A stretch of DNA of 64,000 nt from Legionella maioricensis (lineage in GTDB: Bacteria > Pseudomonadota > Gammaproteobacteria > Legionellales > Legionellaceae). Below are positions 6,944 to 16,570 of this stretch, in pieces (the stretch's first letter is position 1; each line of letters opens with the position of its first letter). The DNA lies in NCBI RefSeq assembly GCF_023618015.1, contig NZ_JAJKBJ010000001.1:1-64000 (forward strand), written 5' to 3'. The translations under genes and the position numbers were made by a program. The notes beneath the pieces are model-generated. The model saw only the letters and a program-made list of their open reading frames with translations. It ran no database searches and was not told the DNA's origin.

Positions 6944-8812
6944 TCAAATCACCACGAAATCATTCAACTGCAATTCAGGGACAAGGCTTCTTAATAAAAT
7001 TAATAGTTCATGTTCCTGATAGTCAGCACAGGCACTATTCAACATTCGCATGGTCTGAGTTAACTCATTCCAATCCAGCTCACGGAATTTAGCCTTGAAT
7101 AATTTCTCATGTTCGGTAGGAGCTAATTGTTCTGACTCATGGAACAATTCTTCGTATAATTTCTCTCCCGGGCGTAATCCAGAGTATTCAATCAGGATGT
7201 CTTTACCTGGCTCTTTTCCAGCCAGACGAATCATTTGTTCGGCCAGATAGCTTATTTTTATCGGTTCACCCATATCCAATACAAAGATTTCGCCGCCGCG
7301 CCCGTTCACCATCGCTTGCAATATTAACTGACAGGCTTCTGGTATGGTCATGAAATAGCGTTGCATGTCGGGATGAGTTACCGTTAATGGGCCCCCTGCT
7401 TGTAATTGTTTTTGGAATAAGGGAACCACACTTCCTGCTGAACCAAGGACATTACCAAAACGAACCGTAATAAATTGAGTTTGTACCTTGTCATTTAAAT
7501 TCTGACAATAAATTTCTGCCACACGCTTGGTAGTACCCATAATGTTGGTTGGATTCACCGCTTTGTCTGAAGAAATTAAAATAAACTTCTCCACACCGTA
7601 GGTCACACTGGCTTTAGCAACCGTTTGCGTACCCAATACGTTATTATATACCGCAACGCGTATCTGGTTTTGTAGCATGGGAACATGTTTGTATGCCGCA
7701 GCATGGAATACGATTTCCGGTTGAAAACGGGCAAACAGATGATTAATGGCCACTTCATCAGTGACACTCACCAGGCCCAGCTCAATAGGAATTCCAGGGA
7801 AATTCTCGCTCAGTTCCTGCTCGATTTTATAAAGATTGAACTCACTATTTTCCACAATAATTAAACTGGCAGGTTTTAAAGCCAAAACCTGTCGACATAA
7901 TTCAGATCCTATTGAGCCGCCACCGCCAGTGATTACCACTCGTTTTTGGAAGATGTTCGCCGCAATTTTATCCCATTGCAAGCTCACCTGATCTCGACCT
8001 AATAAATCTTCTATATTGACTGGTCTTAAGGCATTTACTTCAACTCGCCCAGCAGCTAAGGCAGAAATACTGGGCAAGGTCCTAAATGGCACCTGACTCG
8101 CTTCACAATAAGTGACAATACGTCTCATGGTTGAAGATCGTGCGGATGGAATGGCGATAAAAATTAAATCTACCCCGTAAAGGCTAACAAACTCCACAAT
8201 CTGGCGAGTTGTTCCCAATACTCTGACCCCATGAACCTCTAACCCGGTCTTGCTGATATTATCGTCAACAAATCCTATGGGTTGATAAGTCGTGCTCCGT
8301 TTTAAATCCCGTACCAATCCTTCTCCGGAGTGTCCTGCCCCAACGATCAGCACTTTCTTAAGGTCACCGTCTTTTTTGCCCCCTTCCCGCTTATCCCAGT
8401 GAAGACGAAACATTAACCGTCCACCGCAGAGCAAGGTAGCCAGAATAATGCAATACAAGGGAAAAACTGATCTGGGTAGATAATGTAATGAAGAGGTCAC
8501 GTAAAATACGGGGATGACTAAAACGATGGCACTGACTGAGGCTTTTAAGATGCGCACTACGTCATTTAAAGAAGAAAAGCGCCATAAACCTCGATACGTT
8601 TTAAAATAATAATAACAACTGATTTGAACAACGGTTAATGAAGCCAGAGCAATAAAAGAATGAGTGGATGTTAAAATACTGGGATAAGGATGCATATTAT
8701 AACGCAACCAATATGCCGCATACCAGGCGATGGGAATAGCCGCTACGTCAAATAAAATCACGGGCAACTTGGAAAGCAGTTTTCTTAGAAATAAAATTAT
8801 TTTTTTCATCAT
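6944..8812 (-). CDS. Nucleotide-sugar 4,6-dehydratase, WbpM/CapD/FlaA1 membrane type
   Basis: This 622-residue protein matches the long polysaccharide-biosynthesis dehydratases. Four membrane helices at about 15-135 are followed by a CoA/NAD-binding-like Rossmann domain (KVLIVGAGHSGEG, about 153-165) and a catalytic SDR domain with TGGGGSIGSEL at 295-305. The catalytic stretch SSDKAVNPTNIMGTTKR has Met at 425 and Lys at 429. This is the S-M-K variant of the usual S-Y-K triad that defines WbpM-type enzymes. They convert UDP-GlcNAc to the 4-keto-6-deoxy sugar at the start of QuiNAc, FucNAc or BacNAc synthesis for O-antigen or glycoprotein glycans. It lies downstream of a GT-C transferase and a UbiA-type enzyme on the same strand, supporting a cell-surface glycan role. 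Two adjacent ATGs (8812, 8809) are possible starts. Confidence 0.9.
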   Translation of the reverse strand: MMKKIILFLRKLLSKLPVILFDVAAIPIAWYAAYWLRYNMHPYPSILTSTHSFIALASLTVVQISCYYYFKTYRGLWRFSSLNDVVRILKASVSAIVLVIPVFYVTSSLHYLPRSVFPLYCIILATLLCGGRLMFRLHWDKREGGKKDGDLKKVLIVGAGHSGEGLVRDLKRSTTYQPIGFVDDNISKTGLEVHGVRVLGTTRQIVEFVSLYGVDLIFIAIPSARSSTMRRIVTYCEASQVPFRTLPSISALAAGRVEVNALRPVNIEDLLGRDQVSLQWDKIAANIFQKRVVITGGGGSIGSELCRQVLALKPASLIIVENSEFNLYKIEQELSENFPGIPIELGLVSVTDEVAINHLFARFQPEIVFHAAAYKHVPMLQNQIRVAVYNNVLGTQTVAKASVTYGVEKFILISSDKAVNPTNIMGTTKRVAEIYCQNLNDKVQTQFITVRFGNVLGSAGSVVPLFQKQLQAGGPLTVTHPDMQRYFMTIPEACQLILQAMVNGRGGEIFVLDMGEPIKISYLAEQMIRLAGKEPGKDILIEYSGLRPGEKLYEELFHESEQLAPTEHEKLFKAKFRELDWNELTQTMRMLNSACADYQEHELLILLRSLVPELQLNDFVVI

Positions 8813-8877
8813 AAAATATACAGTATTAAATCCATTCTATATAGAAAGGATGGTACACCATGTTAAAGGGCATCGCA

Positions 8878-10386
8878 TCAAAAATTAGTAAACAATTCAT
8901 ACTGATATTTTGAATCGGCAGATCCGGTAAAAAATGTTTTGACTAATTTGTAATCACCCTGCCTATTAAGTAATGCTTTTAAACAAATATCACTTGGAAT
9001 ATAGATTACTTGCCCCTGTTCAATTAAAGAAGTCAAAATAATTACCTGGGGTTTTTCTTTTAAAATCTGATGACAAAACTGATCATACATCTGTGCTTTA
9101 GGGTATTGAGTCATCGCCAAATTATTCAGACAATAGGAATCAACAAAATTTAGCTTACTATGATACGGAATATATCCTGCATCGACTAAAACAACAGTAT
9201 CCTGTTCCTGGGTATGACTATTTAACCAGTGCACCACCTTTTTCCGTAATTGTTCTCCTTGTACCGGATTATTAGTGAAATAACGATATTCCTCAAGAGT
9301 CGCTGTGGGAATGAAAAAAAAGGCCATGCAGAAAGAAACGATATATAAAGCTCGAATAAAGGTCTGATCCCTTTGCTTTAGATACATTAAAACAGCCTCA
9401 CTGATGCCCAGAAGCGCTAAAGGGAGTAACAGCACAAAGGCCGGTAAAAAAAGACGATTATCAAAAGCAGCCACCGGATCTGAACCCAGCAGCGTTAATA
9501 AATAAAGCAGACTGGGAAAAACCAGGAAGCAATAGCGTTTATCTGGTTTTCTGACACAGGCGAAGCATGCAAAAATAGCAAAAGGCCAAATGAGTTTCAA
9601 ATAGTTTTTATCCAATACGGTAGCGCTATTCACCAGGCTTTTACAATAAACCGAGTTAGGAAATAAAAATCCATAGTAGTGCCAACGCCATAAAAAATAA
9701 GGCAAGTAGAGGAATAAAAGAGGAAGCACAAAAAGAACCATTCCTCGCCAAAACATTTTTTTCTCTATTTGAGGTCTATCCCAAAGCATCAAGATAAAAA
9801 AAACGGCCATAAAAGCAGGAGTTTCAGGACGCGTCATCCCTGCTAATGAGAGAAATACTCCTGAAAAAAAGCAAGAGGTTGGTTGGGAAGAACCACGAGA
9901 ACCAGGAAAAGAATGATAACCTAATCCGCGAAGAGCAAAATAAACTGCACCACAAAGTAATGCTTGATAAACAGTGGTTTCCAAACCAGCCACCGTCCAT
10001 ATAATTTGTCCCTTATAAAGCAGAATACCAATGCAGGGAAGCAAAGACTCACGTCGTTCGAACCAAAATCGGCTAATAAAAAATATAAAAAAACAGGTAA
10101 AAAAAAGACCCACCACGCCCGCAGACTTCAGTACCAAAACGGGATCACTATTTAAAATTAAAGCCAATGCCCCCAGGACAACAAAGCTAAAATTTGAATA
10201 CCCTTCGACAGGAGGCGAATGAAGATTCCACAACAGGCCCTCTCCTGCCACCCAATGTCGGGCATAACGCAAAGAGATAAACATGTCATCTATAGTGAAC
10301 GGCCAAATCGCCTGTATTTGTAAAACAAATAAATAGATGAAGAGTAAAATAAAAATACTGTCATACCAATGAACCCCCTTTCTCAT
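8878..10386 (-). CDS. GT-C-type integral membrane glycosyltransferase (arabinosyltransferase-like)
   Basis: This 502-residue protein has about 10-12 membrane helices. Just after the first helix it carries FTIDDMFISLRYARHWVAGEGLLWN with an Asp-Asp pair (33-34), then VEGYSNF. This DD-x...FRYA...G-G...EGYSN block is characteristic of lipid-linked-sugar glycosyltransferases related to the mycobacterial AftB group. These use a polyprenyl-phosphate sugar donor on the periplasmic side. A soluble C-terminal domain of about 130 residues follows the helices. The start ATG overlaps the stop of the upstream UbiA-family gene by 4 bases (10383-10386), implying coupled translation. The pairing suggests that one gene makes the prenyl-phosphate pentose and the other transfers it; donor and acceptor remain inferred. 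Confidence 0.75.
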   Translation of the reverse strand: MRKGVHWYDSIFILLFIYLFVLQIQAIWPFTIDDMFISLRYARHWVAGEGLLWNLHSPPVEGYSNFSFVVLGALALILNSDPVLVLKSAGVVGLFFTCFFIFFISRFWFERRESLLPCIGILLYKGQIIWTVAGLETTVYQALLCGAVYFALRGLGYHSFPGSRGSSQPTSCFFSGVFLSLAGMTRPETPAFMAVFFILMLWDRPQIEKKMFWRGMVLFVLPLLFLYLPYFLWRWHYYGFLFPNSVYCKSLVNSATVLDKNYLKLIWPFAIFACFACVRKPDKRYCFLVFPSLLYLLTLLGSDPVAAFDNRLFLPAFVLLLPLALLGISEAVLMYLKQRDQTFIRALYIVSFCMAFFFIPTATLEEYRYFTNNPVQGEQLRKKVVHWLNSHTQEQDTVVLVDAGYIPYHSKLNFVDSYCLNNLAMTQYPKAQMYDQFCHQILKEKPQVIILTSLIEQGQVIYIPSDICLKALLNRQGDYKLVKTFFTGSADSKYQYELFTNF

Positions 10387-11231
10387 TGGGTTAAAGCCAT
10401 AAAGGTTAATGCAGCAAAACAGTATAAATTTACTCTTGATAATCTATCACTTATAAAGACATTTACCGGATCATCATTATCTATATTCTGAGTAGAAAGC
10501 CAGGAAAAACGCCATAAGGCAATAGCGGCAAAAGGCAAAGTCAACACGAAATAAAATGACTCATCTCGGGCATAAATGGTATAAAAAAGGTAAGTAAAAA
10601 AGCAGGCAATCCCGGTACTGATAATCAACCACTGAAGAAGTAATGGGTGATATTTTTTCAGTACTTTTCTTGTGGAATGTTTTAATCCCAATTGCATTTC
10701 CAGGCGACGTTTATTTAAGGCAATAAACAAGCTCAGCAAAGTTGCCGCCACGGTCAACCATCCTGAAATAGGCAATCCTATCCCTATAGTACCTGCCAGG
10801 ACTCTTAACATAAAACCTGTTGCAATACAGGCAACATCTAAAATAGGTATTAATTTCAAGACATGGTTGTATGACAAATTGACCACTAAATAGACCGTCA
10901 GAATAATAGCCAATTGTTTTGAAATGAACCATCCAAGCGTAAGCCCTGTCACCAGCAGCAGAAATAACATGAAAATTGCCTCGGAAACTGACACATTATC
11001 ACTGGCTATGGGGCGACGACATTTATGAGGATGCAAACTGTCTTCTGAACGATCTTGTATGTCGTTATAAATATATACTGCGCTTGAAATCAGACAAAAA
11101 GCTAAAGCAGCCAAAAGAGCAGGTACCAGATATCCTGATGCAGGGGTGTAAAAAAAACCCAACATAACAAAAGCGGCTTTACTCCAGTGAGAAACTCGCA
11201 GAAGTAAAAAAAAATGGGTCAACCGTTCCAT
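10383..11231 (-). CDS. UbiA-family prenyltransferase, decaprenyl-phosphate phosphoribosyltransferase-like
   Basis: This 282-residue membrane enzyme has about 8 helices and the UbiA metal/pyrophosphate motif YNDIQDRSED at about 55-64, followed by SLHPHKCRRPIAS. The NDxxD...HPxKxxRPIA form is typical of the branch that transfers 5-phosphoribose from PRPP to a polyprenyl phosphate (Rv3806c/DPPR synthase-like), rather than of ubiquinone or heme UbiA. The product would be the precursor of polyprenyl-phosphate ribose or arabinose. The ATG at 11231 is chosen because AAGGGTGAG lies 6 bases upstream; an ATG at 11270 is in frame without such a site. It overlaps the GT-C gene. No DprE1/DprE2 epimerase genes are visible in the window. 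Confidence 0.75.
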   Translation of the reverse strand: MERLTHFFLLLRVSHWSKAAFVMLGFFYTPASGYLVPALLAALAFCLISSAVYIYNDIQDRSEDSLHPHKCRRPIASDNVSVSEAIFMLFLLLVTGLTLGWFISKQLAIILTVYLVVNLSYNHVLKLIPILDVACIATGFMLRVLAGTIGIGLPISGWLTVAATLLSLFIALNKRRLEMQLGLKHSTRKVLKKYHPLLLQWLIISTGIACFFTYLFYTIYARDESFYFVLTLPFAAIALWRFSWLSTQNIDNDDPVNVFISDRLSRVNLYCFAALTFMALTQ

Positions 11232-11502
11232 GAAACTCACCCTTATGATGTTATTCACTAATTCGATCATACGATATATTCCTAAAGCTCTAAAACAATG
11301 CTGCTAATTACCTTTAAGTTAAAAGTACCATAATCCTGTAAAAAATCATCATTTCAATGACTTAATCGATAAATAAAAAAGAAGAAGCAAAGAGAATGCA
11401 ACAATTTAGTAAAAATTAATCAAATAACATTGCATTTAACCAATGAGTAAGTAAGATAAAATATACGAATGGATTATTCTCAACGGACATGAGAGGTAAA
11501 TT

Positions 11503-12792
11503 ATGCGCTTAGTTATCCCCACAGAGGCCCTAGATAAACTGCCTTTTTTACGCGAACAATACCAAAAAGCAAGAAGTGTTGATATAGAAGAAACTCCTTC
11601 CATGATAGGAATGCCAACTATGTTTGGAGGAACAGACGTAAAATCACGGAAAAAACAGATTGTATTCCTGGAAAAATTACTCATCATCCTCCGCCCTAAT
11701 CTGAAAAAATTGGAAGAAATTACCAGTCCAGAAGAACTACAGGCCAATATTACCGCCTGGAGAGTCTACCTGACAGCGTGTTGGTATGTACAATCGCAAA
11801 ACAACAAAAACTCAAAATTATCGCGAATCATTAATGAAGATTTAGGGATAACTGCCGAGAATTACCCTGATGATGAAGATAAAGAAAACTGTTACGCCAC
11901 TGCCAAGCGATTCGTCAATACTAAAAATGCTTTGGAAGATGCTAATGTAGCCCTGATTAAAGCTAAAAAGAGACCCTTCTCTGAAAAAGACTGGAGCGAG
12001 TTTACTCAATATCTAAGCGCATTTCAGGTTAAAAAAGTATCTACCAATTCCTACACTAATTATCCTATTACCTCAATTACCCAACCTTTATTCAGCGCTA
12101 CGTTTGCATACACTGGAGCCACTGTTGGTTTATTAAGCGGTGATGTTCTCAGTAAGTCTACCAAAGGCATGGCGGTAAAATATCAGCTCACCGCATTGAT
12201 AGGAAGCAGTCTTTTACTTTTTGGCCCTACCGGTCCTACAGGAGTTGCCTTATTTGCCCCTGTTATAGCCAGTAAATTAATTACTTCCTTCTGTAGTATC
12301 ACTCTGGCTCATGTCCTTGGAGCGACAATGGGAATTCTCGGATATGGAGTAGGTACTATGGTCGGTTTACCTTTGGATCTGGCCTATCATTTACTTTGGA
12401 AAATATGTGCTGAGGTGGGAGGTTATTATTATCCAGACTCAGAAAAACCGACAATCTCCGGCATACGTATTTCAGATGGTGTGGCATTGGTAGGTGGTAT
12501 CGCCATTAATATTACTCCAGTAGATCAATTAGCTGAAATCGCCCATAAAAAACAAATAATAGAACTAAAAGAAGATGGCTCCTTACATGTTGATGGGAAA
12601 CCCGTCTTCACAGAAAAGAACGGAGTTCAGCTTCCGCCTATGGTCATTGAGGAGTTGAAAGAAAAGTTAAAAACATACTCAACAGGAATGGTCGAGGAGC
12701 CAAAAATAGTACAGGAAGAAGAAGTATCGGCAGTAGAAGATACAGGGCGAGACGATCGGCCGGAACCTCTTTCACAAGTTTGTACTATGTGA
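11503..12792 (+). CDS. Hypothetical protein with hydrophobic centre and Glu-rich tail; candidate Dot/Icm effector
   Basis: I recognise no enzymatic family in these 429 residues. The N-terminal 190 residues are helical and charged. Residues about 195-305 are a Gly-rich hydrophobic block (FAYTGATVGLLSG, LTALIGSSLLLFGPTGPTG, LGATMGILGYGVGTMVG) with perhaps 3-4 membrane-inserting helices. The C-terminus is soluble and ends with the acidic stretch EEPKIVQEEEVSAVEDTGRD before a short tail. This fits the 'E-block' secretion signal known for Legionella Dot/Icm substrates. The gene stands alone with its own upstream region and a downstream hairpin. AGAGGTAAAT precedes the ATG. The effector status is inference from C-terminal composition and orphan status. 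Confidence 0.6.
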   Translation: MRLVIPTEALDKLPFLREQYQKARSVDIEETPSMIGMPTMFGGTDVKSRKKQIVFLEKLLIILRPNLKKLEEITSPEELQANITAWRVYLTACWYVQSQNNKNSKLSRIINEDLGITAENYPDDEDKENCYATAKRFVNTKNALEDANVALIKAKKRPFSEKDWSEFTQYLSAFQVKKVSTNSYTNYPITSITQPLFSATFAYTGATVGLLSGDVLSKSTKGMAVKYQLTALIGSSLLLFGPTGPTGVALFAPVIASKLITSFCSITLAHVLGATMGILGYGVGTMVGLPLDLAYHLLWKICAEVGGYYYPDSEKPTISGIRISDGVALVGGIAINITPVDQLAEIAHKKQIIELKEDGSLHVDGKPVFTEKNGVQLPPMVIEELKEKLKTYSTGMVEEPKIVQEEEVSAVEDTGRDDRPEPLSQVCTM

Positions 12793-12825
12793 TGTTTTAT
12801 GAAGAACAACTTTGATAATTGTTTT

Positions 12826-12853
12826 AACCTGTAATCAATTTTGATTACAGGTT
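12826..12853. terminator. Bidirectional terminator between effector candidate and dnaE
   Basis: AACCTGTAATCAA and TTGATTACAGGTT form a perfect 13-bp inverted repeat with a 2-base centre, between two convergent genes whose stops lie at 12792 and 12858. It can work in both directions. Confidence 0.65.
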
Positions 12854-12857
12854 ATCG

Positions 12858-15800
12858 CTAATATCTCATGACAACTTGATCTTCGCCTAAAAGATTAGTC
12901 ATAAGACCAAGTAATTCATCAGTTGGTGTAACGTGCCACTGCTGCGGCAAGCTCAAATGGGCTTTTGCATACTCATTCATATAGCTCAACTGGACAATGC
13001 AACGTCCGGAGTGTGACTTTAAAAGCGCCTGGATTGAACCTACAAGAGATTGACTGTTTTGGTTTACACGTATTTCCAAACAACGGGCGAACTTGGTCCG
13101 GGCAGAAGCAATATTATGGAGCTGAGTGGCGGTCATTTTCACGCCCCCATTATAATCATCGTGGGCGACTTCCCCCTCAACAACAAGCATGTCTCCGGTT
13201 GCCAGTGGATCGGTAAACTGTTCAAAAATTTCACCAAAAACCACTACATCCATTCTAGAAGTAGAATCATCCATCCCAATGATTACCAACTTTTTGCCAC
13301 GTTTGGTAATGATTTTTCTAATTCCCGAAACCTGAGCACAAATATTTGCCTTTTTTTGCATGGATGGATTGAGTTGACTGATGGGGACGATAAAATCACC
13401 AAACTCACGCCGGTATTGATCGGCAGGATGACCGGTGAGATAGAAGCCCAAAACCTCTCGCTCTCCCTCCAGTCTTTGCGCTTCAGACCAGGGTTTGCAG
13501 GAAACATAGCTTTGTTCGCTGGCATTATCTTCAAGCAATGAGAATAAATCAAATTGGCCGCTGGATTGATTCTGATGTTCTTTTTCCGCAACTCGCAATG
13601 CTTTTTCTAAAGATGCGGTCAGTACTGCTCGCTCCACTTGCCAATCATCAAAGCCACCACTTTTAATTAAGGCCTCAAGTACTCGTCTGTTCACTTTACG
13701 TAAATCCAGTCTTTGACAAAAACTGAATAGATCGCTGTAGGTACCGTTTAGTATTCGCTCCTGGGTAATGCAGTCAATAGCGGATTCCCCTACTCCTTTT
13801 ATAGCTCCAAGCCCATAGATAATGGTTTTCTCATCGTTAACTGTAAAATGGTATAAAGAGAGATTAATGGATGGAGGCAGTACCTTTAATTTCATATGGG
13901 CACATTCATCAATAAAGGTGACCACTTTATCGGTATTATCCATATCGGAAGACATCACCGCAGCCATAAATGCAGCGGGATAATGCGCTTTTAGCCAAGC
14001 GGTCTGATAAGCTACTAATGCATAGGCTGCGGAGTGTGATTTGTTGAATCCATAGCCCGCAAATTTCTCCATCAAGTCAAAAATATGAGTAGCAACCTGC
14101 TCATCTACCCCTCTCGCCGTTGCTCCCTGAGTAAAAATTTCCCGCTGCTTGGCCATTTCTTCGGGTTTTTTCTTACCCATAGCTCTTCGTAACATATCAG
14201 CAGCACCCAAGGTGTAATTAGCCAATACCTGAGCAATTTGCATTACTTGTTCTTGGTATAAAATGACCCCGTATGTTGGCTTTAGAATGGGCTCCAAATC
14301 GGGATGTGGGTAATCCACCAAAGCCCTGCCGTGCTTACGGTCAATAAAATCATCAACCATCCCGGATTGCAAAGGCCCGGGTCTAAAAAGAGCAACCAAA
14401 GCAATAATGTCTTCAAAACAGTCAGGCTGCAGCCGACTAATCAGCTCTTTCATTCCTCGGGACTCAAGCTGAAATACGGCAGTAGTCTTACAGGCTTTTA
14501 ATAAATCAAAGGTCGCTGGGTCATCGGTGGGTATTTGACTAATATCTACCAGAGGTAATCCAGCGTGTTGGCACTGCTTGTTTACGGTGGCTAATGCCCA
14601 GTCAATGATGGTCAACGTTCTTAAGCCTAAGAAGTCAAATTTGACTAAACCGGCTGCCTCCACATCATCTTTGTCAAACTGACTGACTATTTGATTGGAG
14701 CCTTCTTCACAATAAATCGCAGTAAAGTCAGTAAGTTGAGATGGAGCAATGACCACGCCCCCCGCATGTTTTCCTGCATTACGGGTTATCCCTTCCAGTT
14801 TTAATGCCAGATCGATTAACTCTTTAACATCTTCTTCCTCTTCATAACGTCTCTGCAATTCAGGCTCAAGCTCCATCGCCTTGCTTAACGTGATTCCTAT
14901 TTCAAAAGGAATTAATTTTGCCAGTTTATCGACAAAACCATAGGGATGGCCAAAAACACGGCCCACATCGCGGATAACCGCTTTTGCAGCCATGGTGCCA
15001 AAAGTAATAATCTGGGATACGCTCTGCCTGCCGTATTTCTCTGCAACATAATCAATAACCCGATCACGTCCTTCCATGCAGAAATCGATATCAAAGTCCG
15101 GCATGGAAACCCGTTCAGGATTCAAAAATCGCTCAAAAAGCAGTTCATACTCTAAAGGATCAAGATCGGTGATCTTCAAGGCATAGGCCACCAGAGAGCC
15201 CGCGCCTGAGCCTCGTCCAGGACCAACTGGAACCCCGTTTTGCTTGGCCCATTGAATGAAATCGGCAACAATTAAGAAATAACCGGCAAAGCCCATGTTG
15301 TTAATAACTTCTAATTCAATCTGCAAACGCCGATCATATTCCCCACGAATCGTTAGTAATTCTTCTTCTGATTTTGTGCGGAATAATTGCTTTAAACGCT
15401 CCTCCAGGCCCATTTGGGATAAATGAGATAAGTAAGCTTCAACCGTTGATCCTTCAGGAATAGGGAAATTAGGCAGGTAGTTGTTACCCAAATCAATTTT
15501 CAGGCTGCAGCGTTTGCTAATTTCCACCGTATTGGCTATTGCGCTGGGTAAATCCGAGAACAAAGCCTCCATCTCGTCTGCAGAGCGCAAATACTGTTGG
15601 GAACTATAACGTTGAACCCGCCTGGGATCTGCTAAACTATATCCTTCATGGATGCATACTCGAGCTTCGTGAGCATCAAAATCATCTTCATCAAGAAAAC
15701 GCACATCATTCGTGGCAACAAGAGGCAAATTGAGTTCTTCTGCCAAAGCAATTAATTTCTCGCTATAAAGTGTCTCGTCCTCTCGTCCAGTACGTTGAAT

Positions 15801-16319
15801 TTCCAAATAAAAGCGATTGGGAAACAAGCTCATCCAGTGCTGGGCACGCTTTTTAGCCAAAGCCTCATCATTAGCTAACAACGCTTGGCCAATATCACCA
15901 AACTTCCCACCTGATAAAGCAATTAATCCGGCTGAATACTCATCTATCCATTGATTTTGGACACGCGGTTGCCCCTGATACTGGCCTTCTTGATACGCTT
16001 TGGAAACCAGACAGGTTAAATTCTTGTAGCCTTCTGAATTCATGCATAAAAGTACTAAAGAGAAAGTCGCCTCAGGATTTTCAGGATCGTGACAAGGCAA
16101 ATCACTGCCGATGATGGGTTTTATCCCGGTATCCACCGCACTCTTAAATACTTTCACTGCGGCAAATAAATTACAATAATCAGTCACTGCTACAGCACAC
16201 ATTCCTCTGGCCGATAAAGCCTTCATCAATGGCTTGACACGCACCAGACCATCAACTAAAGAAAACTCCGTGTGAACTCGCAAATGAACAAATCGTTGTT
16301 GCATAGAGGATAAACTCAT
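12858..16319 (-). CDS. dnaE: DNA polymerase III alpha subunit
   Basis: This is the replicative polymerase subunit that extends DNA in the holoenzyme. At 1153 residues it is near the Gammaproteobacterial norm (about 1150-1160). The PHP domain starts FVHLRVHTEFSLVDG (10-24). The polymerase core shows GPGRGSGAGSL (367-377) and the catalytic aspartates of PDFDIDF (407-413), with the third Asp in VKFDFLGLRTL. The finger and little-finger blocks QLESRGMKEL, FRPGPLQSGMV, AMGKKKPEEM and FNKSHSAAYALVAYQTAWLKA are all present. A helix-hairpin-helix and an OB fold (VSGIRKIITKRGKKLVI) complete the C-terminal part. No proofreading domain is fused, as expected for DnaE. A second ATG at 16304 is an alternative start; neither has a strong ribosome site. 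Confidence 0.97.
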   Translation of the reverse strand: MSLSSMQQRFVHLRVHTEFSLVDGLVRVKPLMKALSARGMCAVAVTDYCNLFAAVKVFKSAVDTGIKPIIGSDLPCHDPENPEATFSLVLLCMNSEGYKNLTCLVSKAYQEGQYQGQPRVQNQWIDEYSAGLIALSGGKFGDIGQALLANDEALAKKRAQHWMSLFPNRFYLEIQRTGREDETLYSEKLIALAEELNLPLVATNDVRFLDEDDFDAHEARVCIHEGYSLADPRRVQRYSSQQYLRSADEMEALFSDLPSAIANTVEISKRCSLKIDLGNNYLPNFPIPEGSTVEAYLSHLSQMGLEERLKQLFRTKSEEELLTIRGEYDRRLQIELEVINNMGFAGYFLIVADFIQWAKQNGVPVGPGRGSGAGSLVAYALKITDLDPLEYELLFERFLNPERVSMPDFDIDFCMEGRDRVIDYVAEKYGRQSVSQIITFGTMAAKAVIRDVGRVFGHPYGFVDKLAKLIPFEIGITLSKAMELEPELQRRYEEEEDVKELIDLALKLEGITRNAGKHAGGVVIAPSQLTDFTAIYCEEGSNQIVSQFDKDDVEAAGLVKFDFLGLRTLTIIDWALATVNKQCQHAGLPLVDISQIPTDDPATFDLLKACKTTAVFQLESRGMKELISRLQPDCFEDIIALVALFRPGPLQSGMVDDFIDRKHGRALVDYPHPDLEPILKPTYGVILYQEQVMQIAQVLANYTLGAADMLRRAMGKKKPEEMAKQREIFTQGATARGVDEQVATHIFDLMEKFAGYGFNKSHSAAYALVAYQTAWLKAHYPAAFMAAVMSSDMDNTDKVVTFIDECAHMKLKVLPPSINLSLYHFTVNDEKTIIYGLGAIKGVGESAIDCITQERILNGTYSDLFSFCQRLDLRKVNRRVLEALIKSGGFDDWQVERAVLTASLEKALRVAEKEHQNQSSGQFDLFSLLEDNASEQSYVSCKPWSEAQRLEGEREVLGFYLTGHPADQYRREFGDFIVPISQLNPSMQKKANICAQVSGIRKIITKRGKKLVIIGMDDSTSRMDVVVFGEIFEQFTDPLATGDMLVVEGEVAHDDYNGGVKMTATQLHNIASARTKFARCLEIRVNQNSQSLVGSIQALLKSHSGRCIVQLSYMNEYAKAHLSLPQQWHVTPTDELLGLMTNLLGEDQVVMRY

Positions 16320-16570
16320 TAAGCATAATTGGGGAACTTTAACCTAAATGGGGTGAACTAATCTAGGGTCTATTGACAATTCATCTTTAAAAATCACGAC
16401 GCATCGCAACTTATAAATCTTCTGTACCCCCACGTCCCGTTGCTATACACAAGCCGCGGGACGTAAGAGAACTGAGGACAACAACGCCGGACAAATCGAA
16501 GGACATAGATTAAAGCTTGATGAAAATTAATTCCCACATTCTATGTAGCTTAATCAATCCTGAAAGAAAA

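Noticed and set aside
13050-13541. 163-residue plus-strand ORF inside dnaE
   Set aside because: It is antisense to a well-conserved polymerase sequence and shows no protein-like features.
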